In this document: piece by piece, positions 14,317 to 21,429 of the stretch
Numbering within the stretch: the first letter of the stretch is position 1
Layout: every line of letters starts with the position of its first letter
DNA from: an uncultured Aquiluna sp.
Lineage (GTDB): Bacteria; Actinomycetota; Actinomycetes; Actinomycetales; Microbacteriaceae
Assembly (NCBI GenBank): GCA_905182225.1
Contig: CAJJAJ010000017.1
Location: 1-33,712, forward strand
Direction: 5' to 3'
DNA: 33,712 nt
Notes under the pieces: generated by a model
What the model was told of the DNA's origin: nothing
Seen by the model: only the letters and a program-made list of their open reading frames with translations
Databases searched by the model: none
Made by a program: the position numbers and the translations under genes

Positions 14317-16986
14317 CTAGGCTACCAAGGAACGAAGAACGTACTGCAAAATACCGCCATTACGGAAGTAGTCGGCTTCGCCCGGAGTATCGATTCGAAC
14401 GACCGCATCAAACTCAATAACTGCCTTACCTTCAGCTGAGTGCGCTGTCGGCCTGGCCACCACGTGAACGGTCCTGGGTGTCTTGTCGTTGTTGAGCTCT
14501 TCAATGCCAGTGAAATCGAACTCTTCAGTGCCATCAAGCCCAAGACTTGCTGCGTGCTGTCCTGCAGGGAACTGCAGCGGCAGAACGCCCATGCCGATTA
14601 GGTTGCTTCGGTGAATGCGCTCAAAGCTCTCTGCGATAACCACCTTGATGCCCAAGAGACTTGTTCCCTTAGCCGCCCAATCCCTGGAGGATCCAGAGCC
14701 ATACTCCTTGCCGGCAATTGCCACCAGTGGTGTGCCGGCTGCGCGGTAGTTCTCAGCCGCATCAAATATATAGCTCTGCGAGCCTTCGGTGGTGGTGAAG
14801 TCACGTGTGTAGCTGCCCTCAACGTTTTCAAGCAGCTGATTACGAAGCCTGATGTTCGCGAAGGTTCCGCGAATCATAACTTCGTGGTTACCGCGACGGG
14901 ATCCGTAGGAATTAAAGTCCACCCGCCCAACACCTTTTTCCATCAGGTAGATACCTGCTGGAGAATCAGCTTTTATCGAGCCAGCAGGTGAGATGTGGTC
15001 GGTAGTAACCGAATCACCAAGCAACACCAGGGCCCTTGCAGCATGAACATCAGTCACAGGCGAAGGCGTCAGGCTCATGCCTTCAAAGTAGGGAGGCTTT
15101 CTTACATAAGTAGAGTCGCCGACCCAGTCAAACAGTGCGCCCTCGGGTGTTGGCAGTGACTGCCACCTGCTATCCCCATCGAATACGGACGCGTACTGGG
15201 ATGTGAACATCTCCGAGTTGATTGAGCTATCAATCGTCTCTTGAACCTCACCCGGTGTTGGCCAGATGTCCTTTAGGAAAACATCATGTCCATCCCGATC
15301 CGAACCAAGTGATTCTGTTTCAAAATCAAAGTCCATAGTTCCAGCCAAAGAATATGCAATAACCAATGGAGGGGAAGCTAGGTAGTTCATCTTGACATCT
15401 GGATTTATGCGTCCCTCAAAGTTTCGGTTTCCGCTGAGGACCGCTGTCACAGCAAGGTCGCCTTCGTTAACCGCTGCTGATATCTCGTCAGCTAGTGGGC
15501 CAGAGTTGCCGATGCAGGTTGTGCAGCCATAACCGACTAGCTGGAAACCGAGCTGATCGAGTGAATCCGTCAGGCCAGCCTTTTTGTAATACTCGGTCAC
15601 AACTTTGGAACCCGGCGCCAAGGAGGTCTTTACCCATGGCTTAGCCGTTAGACCCTTTTCAACGGCCTTCTTTGCTAACAGCCCGGCGGCTATCATCACC
15701 GAAGGGTTTGAGGTGTTAGTGCAAGAAGTGATCGACGCGATGGTCACCGCGCCGTGATCGAGCTGATAATCCTTGCCCTTCACTGGCACTGGCGAACTGA
15801 ATGAAGGTGCGTAGCTCTGCAGGTCCCGCTCAAAAGATGCCTTGCTCGTGGACAGTTCAACCCGATCCTGCGGGCGCTTGGGGCCAGCAATTGAAGGCAC
15901 AACTGTTGAAAGATCAAGCTCAAGGTACTCGCTGAAATCAGGCTCTTGACTTGGGTCATGCCACATGCCCTGCGCTTTGGCGTAAGCCTCGACTAAAGCA
16001 ATTTCCTCTGAATCACGGCCTGTAATACGCAGATAATCCAAGGTCACATCGTCAATTGGAAAAATTGCCACGGTAGAACCAAATTCAGGAGACATGTTGC
16101 CGATTGTCGCGCGGTTGGCCAATGGCACACTTGCAACACCGTCTCCGTAAAATTCAACGAACTTGCCCACGACCCCGTGGTTACGAAGCTGCTGGGTAAT
16201 AGTTAGCACGACATCCGTAGCCGTTGCTCCAACTGGGATCTGGCCGGTTAGTTTGAAACCTACGACCTTTGGAATAAGCATGGATACTGGCTGGCCCAAC
16301 ATCGCGGCCTCGGCTTCGATTCCGCCAACACCCCAGCCAAGAACACCGAGTCCGTTGACCATGGTTGTGTGCGAATCTGTTCCAACGCAGCTATCAGGGT
16401 ACGCAACTAATTCGCCATCAACCTCGCGAGTCATCACCGTTCTAGCCAAGAACTCAATGTTTACCTGGTGAACGATGCCTGTCCCAGGAGGGACGACCTT
16501 AAAATTGTCGAACGCGGTCTGGCCCCAACGTAAAAACTGGTAGCGCTCACTGTTTCGCTGGTATTCAAACTCAACGTTTCGCTCAGCAGCGTCTGGAGAT
16601 CCTGACACATCCGCCACAACACTGTGATCGATTACCATCTCTGCTGGTGTCAGTGGGTTGATGCTTTGTGGGTCTCCACCAAGCTCCTGAACCGCCTCAC
16701 GCATGGTTGCTAAATCAACGATGCAGGGAACTCCGGTGAAATCCTGCATGATCACTCTTGCGGGGCTAAATTGGATCTCAGTATCGGGCTCCTTGTTTGG
16801 ATCCCATGCCACTAAGGCATCGACGTGAGTCTGGGTTACGTTCTCACCATCCTTGGTGCGGAGCATGTTCTCAAGGAGAACCTTGAGGCTATAGGGCAAC
16901 TTTTGAACGTCCAACCCTGCCATGCTGAAGTACTTGTAGGTCTTGGTGCCGACGGTTAGATTGCTGGCGCTTGAAAATTGTGACAT
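14317..16986 (-). CDS. acnA: Aconitate hydratase (AcnA type)
   Basis: Aconitase interconverts citrate and isocitrate through a [4Fe-4S] cluster. The 889-residue length matches AcnA. The cluster cysteines are in [17 protein letters not shown] (about residue 421) and in [16 protein letters not shown] (about 487 and 490). The swivelling domain carries [16 protein letters not shown] and [18 protein letters not shown]-type sequence (here [14 protein letters not shown]). A good ribosome binding site (GAGGAG) precedes the ATG. It lies only 19 nt after DUF3159 and 33 nt before dxs, so it appears to be embedded in the dut operon. Confidence 0.97.
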   Translation of the reverse strand: MSQFSSASNLTVGTKTYKYFSMAGLDVQKLPYSLKVLLENMLRTKDGENVTQTHVDALVAWDPNKEPDTEIQFSPARVIMQDFTGVPCIVDLATMREAVQELGGDPQSINPLTPAEMVIDHSVVADVSGSPDAAERNVEFEYQRNSERYQFLRWGQTAFDNFKVVPPGTGIVHQVNIEFLARTVMTREVDGELVAYPDSCVGTDSHTTMVNGLGVLGWGVGGIEAEAAMLGQPVSMLIPKVVGFKLTGQIPVGATATDVVLTITQQLRNHGVVGKFVEFYGDGVASVPLANRATIGNMSPEFGSTVAIFPIDDVTLDYLRITGRDSEEIALVEAYAKAQGMWHDPSQEPDFSEYLELDLSTVVPSIAGPKRPQDRVELSTSKASFERDLQSYAPSFSSPVPVKGKDYQLDHGAVTIASITSCTNTSNPSVMIAAGLLAKKAVEKGLTAKPWVKTSLAPGSKVVTEYYKKAGLTDSLDQLGFQLVGYGCTTCIGNSGPLADEISAAVNEGDLAVTAVLSGNRNFEGRINPDVKMNYLASPPLVIAYSLAGTMDFDFETESLGSDRDGHDVFLKDIWPTPGEVQETIDSSINSEMFTSQYASVFDGDSRWQSLPTPEGALFDWVGDSTYVRKPPYFEGMSLTPSPVTDVHAARALVLLGDSVTTDHISPAGSIKADSPAGIYLMEKGVGRVDFNSYGSRRGNHEVMIRGTFANIRLRNQLLENVEGSYTRDFTTTEGSQSYIFDAAENYRAAGTPLVAIAGKEYGSGSSRDWAAKGTSLLGIKVVIAESFERIHRSNLIGMGVLPLQFPAGQHAASLGLDGTEEFDFTGIEELNNDKTPRTVHVVARPTAHSAEGKAVIEFDAVVRIDTPGEADYFRNGGILQYVLRSLVA

Positions 16987-17005
16987 TAGAACAACTCCTC
17001 GAAGA

Positions 17006-17680
17006 TTACCCCTCTAATCTACCGTCAATTGGCTTCGCGATGCGCCTCAGCAGAATCCAGGTAAGGGCCAGCAGTCCCGCGTATGCCGGAGCACCCATGA
17101 CCACACGAGATGCGGCCAAAAGCTCAACTTGACCGGCGAAATACAAAGGAAGCTGAACTGCTAAGCGAGCTAAGAAAAACCCAACCCAGACCAAAGTCAC
17201 CGTTCTAAGTCTGGAAAACACCGCTTTGTCGCTTCGCCAATTTGCCAAGCCAAAAAGCAACTGTGCCCCGTAACCCATGATCGGTCGTCGTATCAACACT
17301 GAAATCAGAAAAACAAAAGCGTATGCTGCATTGGTAAAGAATCCCGGAACAAAGTAGTCGGCAGCCTGCCCTCCATCACGAAGTGCTAAAAATGCTGCGA
17401 ATGCGATTGCACCAGCACCAACGATTGCCTGCATCAATGGCTTTCGCTGTGCAAGACGAATGGCTATAAATAGGGCAGAGCTTCCGGCTGCCACAGCGAC
17501 CGCGGCAATCGCCTCTCCGGTTATGGCGAAAACAATAGAAAACAAGGTGGCTGGGAGTATCGCTTCGGCAATACCCAGCGGACCACCAATTCCGGCAAGA
17601 AGAGACTGACGGTTCAGGTCGAAGCCCTCTTCGCTTTTTTCCAGTCCTAGTCTCTTGGCGACAGCATCTGGATCACTCAT
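17006..17680 (-). CDS. DUF3159 membrane protein
   Basis: A 224-residue integral membrane protein with about six hydrophobic helices. The conserved [20 protein letters not shown] stretch lies near the N-terminus, followed by [11 protein letters not shown] and a C-terminal [20 protein letters not shown] segment. These match the actinobacterial DUF3159 family (Rv2693c type), function unknown. The start is either ATG 17680, overlapping the DUF3710 stop by 8 nt, or GTG 17689, three codons longer, with GAGG 10 nt upstream. I give the ATG but cannot exclude the GTG. The cotranscribed order dut-DUF3710-DUF3159 is conserved in actinobacteria. Confidence 0.88.
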   Translation of the reverse strand: MSDPDAVAKRLGLEKSEEGFDLNRQSLLAGIGGPLGIAEAILPATLFSIVFAITGEAIAAVAVAAGSSALFIAIRLAQRKPLMQAIVGAGAIAFAAFLALRDGGQAADYFVPGFFTNAAYAFVFLISVLIRRPIMGYGAQLLFGLANWRSDKAVFSRLRTVTLVWVGFFLARLAVQLPLYFAGQVELLAASRVVMGAPAYAGLLALTWILLRRIAKPIDGRLEG

Positions 17681-18236
17681 TTTTATCACTCACGGGCAAC
17701 CTCAATGGCAAAAGTTCTCCCGGAGGCATAGCAATGTCACCCCGACTGACAGCGGCTGATCGAAAAATCGAAACAAGTCGAGCGTAAACATCCTCGTTGA
17801 TTGTGGGTGCTGAAATAACTCCCCGAAGAAACCATCGCGGCCCATCAACCCCGATGAATCTGGTCGGTCTAGAAATTGACTGATCCCCGCTCTTGGCCGG
17901 CACACTCCCCCGAAGCTCTTGGCCCAAAATTCCTTTGACAGATTCCATCAATCCGCCCTGAGTGGCGATGCCCTGAATTAGGGCAGCCATAGTTGATTCC
18001 CAAAGACCATCGGACTTAGTCGAAGCAAAAGCCTGCAGCTGCAATCGGTGTCCCTCAACTTCAACCGTTAGGGCGACTACCTTCTTGCTTGTGTCGTCAA
18101 TGTCGGCTCTGATCTGCATACCCTGAGAAGGCGCTAGCCTAATGGAGCCAAAATCAAGGTATGGCGTCAGAACACCAATTTCGGAGACGTCAAAGGGGCC
18201 AGAAGTATCCCTACCCACAGGACTCGATTTAGACAT
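17673..18236 (-). CDS. DUF3710 family protein
   Basis: A 187-residue soluble protein matching actinobacterial DUF3710 (Rv2696c type). The run YLDFGSIRLAPSQGMQIRAD is near the N-terminus. The segment VEGHRLQLQAFASTKSDGLW follows, and the C-terminal FIGVDGPRWFLRGVIS is the most characteristic. No enzymatic motif is seen and the function is unknown. The ATG shares one base with the TAA stop of dut (TAATG), indicating coupled translation. The gene overlaps the start of DUF3159. Confidence 0.9.
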   Translation of the reverse strand: MSKSSPVGRDTSGPFDVSEIGVLTPYLDFGSIRLAPSQGMQIRADIDDTSKKVVALTVEVEGHRLQLQAFASTKSDGLWESTMAALIQGIATQGGLMESVKGILGQELRGSVPAKSGDQSISRPTRFIGVDGPRWFLRGVISAPTINEDVYARLVSIFRSAAVSRGDIAMPPGELLPLRLPVSDKNE

Positions 18237-18667
18237 TAGGCCTTCCCAGTTGACCCGAAGCCGGTCGCACCTCGACTGGATTCAGGTAGCTCGGTAACCG
18301 ATATAAAACGGGCCCGTTCGACCTTTTGGAACAATAACTGTGCAATCCGATCACCAGCTTCTATTTGAAAGTCCTCATCCGAAGTGTTGAGGAGTGTCAC
18401 CATGATTTCTCCCCTGTAACCTGCATCGACAGTTCCCGGAGCATTTAATACCGTTATTCCGCATTTAGCCGCAAGACCGCTCCGAGGATGAACTAGCCCT
18501 ACGTAGCCGTCGGGCATTGCTAGCTTCACTCCGGTCGGAACAAGCATCCTTTCCCCTGCAGCAATCATCAGCTGTTGAGTTGAGCGAAGATCGCAGCCGG
18601 CGTCTCCCGGCTTCGCGTAAATCGGCTCAAACCCATCTTGAGCAATTATCAGCACTTCCAAATCCAT
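18236..18667 (-). CDS. dut: dUTP diphosphatase
   Basis: Trimeric dUTPase hydrolyses dUTP to dUMP and diphosphate, preventing uracil incorporation and supplying dUMP. The 143 residues contain the conserved motifs: AGDAGCDLRS, HPRSGLAAKCGI, the uracil-binding NAPGTVDAGYRGE, GDRIAQLLF, and the C-terminal arm RGATGFGSTGK, which closes over the active site. ATG 18667 has a -10 box exactly 6 nt upstream and is probably leaderless. dut heads the dut-DUF3710-DUF3159-acnA-dxs run and diverges from DUF3093 across just 22 bp. Confidence 0.96.
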   Translation of the reverse strand: MDLEVLIIAQDGFEPIYAKPGDAGCDLRSTQQLMIAAGERMLVPTGVKLAMPDGYVGLVHPRSGLAAKCGITVLNAPGTVDAGYRGEIMVTLLNTSDEDFQIEAGDRIAQLLFQKVERARFISVTELPESSRGATGFGSTGKA

Positions 18668-18673
18668 TCCTAG

Positions 18674-18683
18674 AGCGTAATGT
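18674..18683. promoter_or_regulatory. Overlapping divergent -10 boxes of dut and DUF3093
   Basis: On the minus strand TACGCT (18679-18674) ends 6 nt before the dut ATG. On the plus strand TAATGT (18678-18683) ends 6 nt before the DUF3093 GTG. The two boxes share two bases, so the 22-bp gap is filled by two leaderless promoters. Each -35 region would lie in the opposite coding sequence. The boxes are read directly; promoter activity is inferred. Confidence 0.5.
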
Positions 18684-18689
18684 ATTACC

Positions 18690-19133
18690 GTGCCTACTAA
18701 TTCCTATTTCGAACGCTTGTACCCATCAGTCGGTTTTTTGATCGCCATGAGTCTGTCCGCCCCGCTTGTTTTGCTGTCGGTGTTGCCGGTGTCTCAGAGT
18801 GGCGCTGTAGTTATGGCCGGGCTGGTGCCAGTTGCTCTCGTTCTACTGTCAATCTTCTCCGCGCCCACCATACAGATCACGGAAAACATAAGAGCTGGCA
18901 GGATAAATGTGCCGCTAAGCGCGCTAGGGGAAGCCTTCGGTTTAGAAGGAGATCAGATGAAGACAGAGCGAGGACCAGGCCTCAGCCCGGCTGCACAATT
19001 TGTGATCAGAGGGGACATTAAGTTCATGGTTAAAGTCCCCGTGACCGACCCAAACGACCCCACTGCTTACCTGCTAATAAGTACCAGAAACCCCTCGAGG
19101 CTAGCCAGCGCAATCAATGCAAACCGCAGCTGA
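18690..19133 (+). CDS. DUF3093 membrane protein
   Basis: A 147-residue protein with two N-terminal transmembrane helices (about residues 15-34 and 37-57). A soluble domain follows, beginning TIQITENIRAGRINVPLSALGEA and ending VPVTDPNDPTAYLLISTRNP. This is the actinobacterial DUF3093 family (Rv2698 type), often annotated as an alanine-rich transmembrane protein of unknown function. The GTG start is supported by a -10 box 6 nt upstream. It diverges from dut, as in mycobacteria. Its last 33 bp overlap the end of the convergent DUF4193 gene. Confidence 0.88.
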   Translation: MPTNSYFERLYPSVGFLIAMSLSAPLVLLSVLPVSQSGAVVMAGLVPVALVLLSIFSAPTIQITENIRAGRINVPLSALGEAFGLEGDQMKTERGPGLSPAAQFVIRGDIKFMVKVPVTDPNDPTAYLLISTRNPSRLASAINANRS

Positions 19134-19382
19134 TCGAGGCTTTGAGGCTCTCTGGTGGTGCGGCTTGACTAGGAAACAGTTGGTACAAGTAAATTCGTTT
19201 TCCTGAAGAGGTAGCACAACAACTTCGAGTTCCTCGTTGACCACATCCGGCATCGTAAAACCATCAGCGTTGTCAACGTCATCGTCGCCGCCTGAGCCCG
19301 CGGAAGGACCACGTTCCTTCAGGGCATCAAGGGACTCAGTGTCGTCATCCGTCTTTCGAGTTGCGTCGTAATCCGTTGCCAT
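19101..19382 (-). CDS. DUF4193 family protein
   Basis: A 93-residue acidic protein of the actinobacterial DUF4193 family (Rv2699c type). It opens with the hallmark MATDYDATRKTDDDTES and has a charged low-complexity middle. It ends in a zinc-ribbon-like region: EFTCTNCFLVKPHHQ with a CxxC pair, and VCIDC with a second CxxC pair. The function is unknown; a small metal-binding or RNA polymerase-associated role is speculation. A GGCGGG ribosome binding site precedes the ATG, and a promoter with both -35 and -10 elements lies about 35 bp upstream. The 3' end overlaps DUF3093 by 33 bp. Confidence 0.92.
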   Translation of the reverse strand: MATDYDATRKTDDDTESLDALKERGPSAGSGGDDDVDNADGFTMPDVVNEELEVVVLPLQENEFTCTNCFLVKPHHQRASKPRSAAVCIDCAG

Positions 19383-19414
19383 GCTGTCCCGCCTCTCTTG
19401 GTGTCTCGGCGTGA

Positions 19415-19443
19415 ACTATGCCCTAGGAATCAAAATTTTGCAA
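19415..19443 (-). promoter_or_regulatory. Sigma-70-type promoter of DUF4193
   Basis: On the minus strand TTGCAA (19443-19438) and CATAGT (19420-19415) are separated by 17 bp. Each is close to the -35 and -10 consensus. The DUF4193 start is 33 bp further on and has its own ribosome binding site, so this gene has a real leader. Confidence 0.5.
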
Positions 19444-19542
19444 ACTAGGCTCGCCGCAAGACAAAATCCTTTAGCAAACTCACCGAGCGAAATAATCCAG
19501 CAAACGCCCCAAAGTGCCACACTTCATAACTAGGAGGCATCC

Positions 19543-20298
19543 ATGAACCTAAGATTTGTTGCCAGAGAAGCTGACTCAATCATTCTCGAGTCGGACCAGG
19601 GAGAACGCTTCCAAGTTCCAATCGACGATTCCATGAGAGACGCTCTCAAAAACAATCCAAGAGTGTCCGGAGCAGATTTCAGTCCGAAGGTAGTTCAAGA
19701 TCTCATTAGAGCAGGACACAGTGTGGACGAGGTAGCCACCCAAGTCGGGCAAGACGTTGACGCAATTAGGCCGTTCGCAGTCCCGATCCTAGATGAACTT
19801 CGATATGTTCTAGAAGCTGCCCTAAATACTGAGGTTAGTGACGGCGCATCCATGATGCGGTTTCAAGACTTAATCTCGCGCTCGGATCCAACAGCAACGT
19901 TCAGCGTGTTAAAAACTGAGGGAACTTGGCACGTCCACGCGAATGGCCAAGAACCGATGAGTTGGAAATTCGATCCTCGTTCACGAAGCCTCGAGCCGAC
20001 CAATAAAGCCGCCCAGACTGCTTCGAAGCAACAATCGCGTCGAGATGTCACGTCGCCGGTTATTCACGAATCAATCCCGACTGAGGTACAGATGGAGCCT
20101 GAGTCATCAGCACCAGACTCACCCGAAGACTCGGAGAGCTCCGGACGCAATGCTTCAGTACACAGCCTTGTTGAAGAACTTAGGACTAGGCGCAAACAGG
20201 CCGATCTAAAGCCGGCGACAGCCAAGGGAAGAGCTTCCTTGCCAAGCTGGGACGAGATTGTTCTTGGGACAACGAACTCAGAATCCGATTCGGATTAG
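19543..20298 (+). CDS. sepH: Septation protein SepH
   Basis: SepH is an actinobacterial division protein that binds FtsZ and promotes its assembly. The N-terminal DUF3071 domain (about residues 1-160) begins MNLRFVAREADSIILES. It contains the helix-turn-helix-like segment FSPKVVQDLIRAGHSVDEVA and ends with the WHVHANGQEPMSWKFD portion. A disordered acidic linker follows. The conserved C-terminal patch RASLPSWDEIVLGT matches the usual end of the family. At 251 residues it is shorter than Streptomyces or mycobacterial SepH, the loss being in the linker. A strong AGGAGG ribosome binding site precedes ATG 19543. The end overlaps the convergent phosphatase gene by 21 bp. Confidence 0.93.
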   Translation: MNLRFVAREADSIILESDQGERFQVPIDDSMRDALKNNPRVSGADFSPKVVQDLIRAGHSVDEVATQVGQDVDAIRPFAVPILDELRYVLEAALNTEVSDGASMMRFQDLISRSDPTATFSVLKTEGTWHVHANGQEPMSWKFDPRSRSLEPTNKAAQTASKQQSRRDVTSPVIHESIPTEVQMEPESSAPDSPEDSESSGRNASVHSLVEELRTRRKQADLKPATAKGRASLPSWDEIVLGTTNSESDSD

Positions 20299-21402
20299 TG
20301 GCACTCTAATCTCCGCGGGTGACAACGAGCCATGATGTGCAACCATGTCAAAGCTCCTGGATTTGAAGTATTTCGAGTGATACAAGGTGAAGTCCGATTT
20401 CGCCAGAAGCATGAGCTCTGGTAATCGGTCGCGTGCTGGCTGAAGCACTTCACCAAACCAATTTGCGGCGATGGCATCTTCGGTCTTCACGGTATCGAAC
20501 GCGTAGCTAAAGGGCTCGAGATCCGCTGCAACCTGGTCCACAGCTCCAATGTTGTCAAGATAGACATAATTTACCCTCGTGTCTCCTCCAACAAATTTTA
20601 CAGAACCGCTTTTTTCGTAGAAATCATCAAGCACTAGCTGCCTTGGCTTGGCGGTCTCGATCATTCCATGGTCCGCCGTGATCACCACCCCGGTATCCTT
20701 TGGTATTTTTTCACAGAATGATCTGAGCGCTGAATCAAGTTCCTCGAGCATTGCCGCCCAACCAGAGCTTGACCAACCACTCTGATGCCCATATTTATCA
20801 AGTTCGGGAATGTACAAATACGTCAGAGATCGACGCTTTGAATTTGCAATCGTCCTTGCAGCCTCGAACTTCTCCTGCCAAGAATCAGCGGATACGAAGT
20901 TGGCGCCTCGCATAGTGGCCTGACTATAGCCGGTGCCGCGGTACTCAGATGCGGCAACAACATTGCATTCCAATCCCAAAGCCAATGCGCGCTCAGAAAC
21001 GGTTTCGCGAGGTTGCCAAACGAGCGGATCCGTGCGCTCGTTCCACCCCACCAGGAGGTTTATCTGTTCGTCGTAATTCCTATCCCAAACTCGGTGCCCG
21101 ACCAATCCGTGTTGCCCCGGTGAATCACCGGTTGCGAAAGAAGCAATGTTTGCGCTTGTGGTTGCCGGGAAACCACATACAGAGATGCTTTTTTTGTTGA
21201 GCTGACTGTTGAGCCAGGGTGCATGGCCACTTCGCTGCATTATCTGTTCGGCTCCGAGGCCATCAATCAAAACGACAATGACCTTTTGCTTCTGACTCAA
21301 GCCCAAGGGGTTAGCAAGTCCCTGCAACGAAAGAAGCCCGGATGTGAACACGTTGCGAATGTTCCCTAAAGCATTGGGGACAGCGGGTAAAGTCAAAGGC
21401 AC
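20278..21402 (-). CDS. Alkaline-phosphatase-superfamily enzyme (nucleotide pyrophosphatase/phosphodiesterase type)
   Basis: The 374 residues carry the two-metal site of type I phosphodiesterases/nucleotide pyrophosphatases. An Asp lies in VVLIDGLGAEQ and the nucleophile Thr in GFPATTSANIASFATG. An Asp and His follow in YIPELDKYGHQSG, then Asp-His in VITADHGMIE, and a late His in MVAHHGSLSPAEI. There is no signal peptide, so it is probably cytoplasmic. The substrate is unknown. The start is GTG 21402, 27 bp from the divergent parC. This gene between sepH and the parC/parE pair is a conserved actinobacterial neighbour. Confidence 0.88.
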   Translation of the reverse strand: MPLTLPAVPNALGNIRNVFTSGLLSLQGLANPLGLSQKQKVIVVLIDGLGAEQIMQRSGHAPWLNSQLNKKSISVCGFPATTSANIASFATGDSPGQHGLVGHRVWDRNYDEQINLLVGWNERTDPLVWQPRETVSERALALGLECNVVAASEYRGTGYSQATMRGANFVSADSWQEKFEAARTIANSKRRSLTYLYIPELDKYGHQSGWSSSGWAAMLEELDSALRSFCEKIPKDTGVVITADHGMIETAKPRQLVLDDFYEKSGSVKFVGGDTRVNYVYLDNIGAVDQVAADLEPFSYAFDTVKTEDAIAANWFGEVLQPARDRLPELMLLAKSDFTLYHSKYFKSRSFDMVAHHGSLSPAEIRVPLIRIGF

Positions 21403-21429
21403 CCCACAAGTTTCGCACAGCTAGGACTC

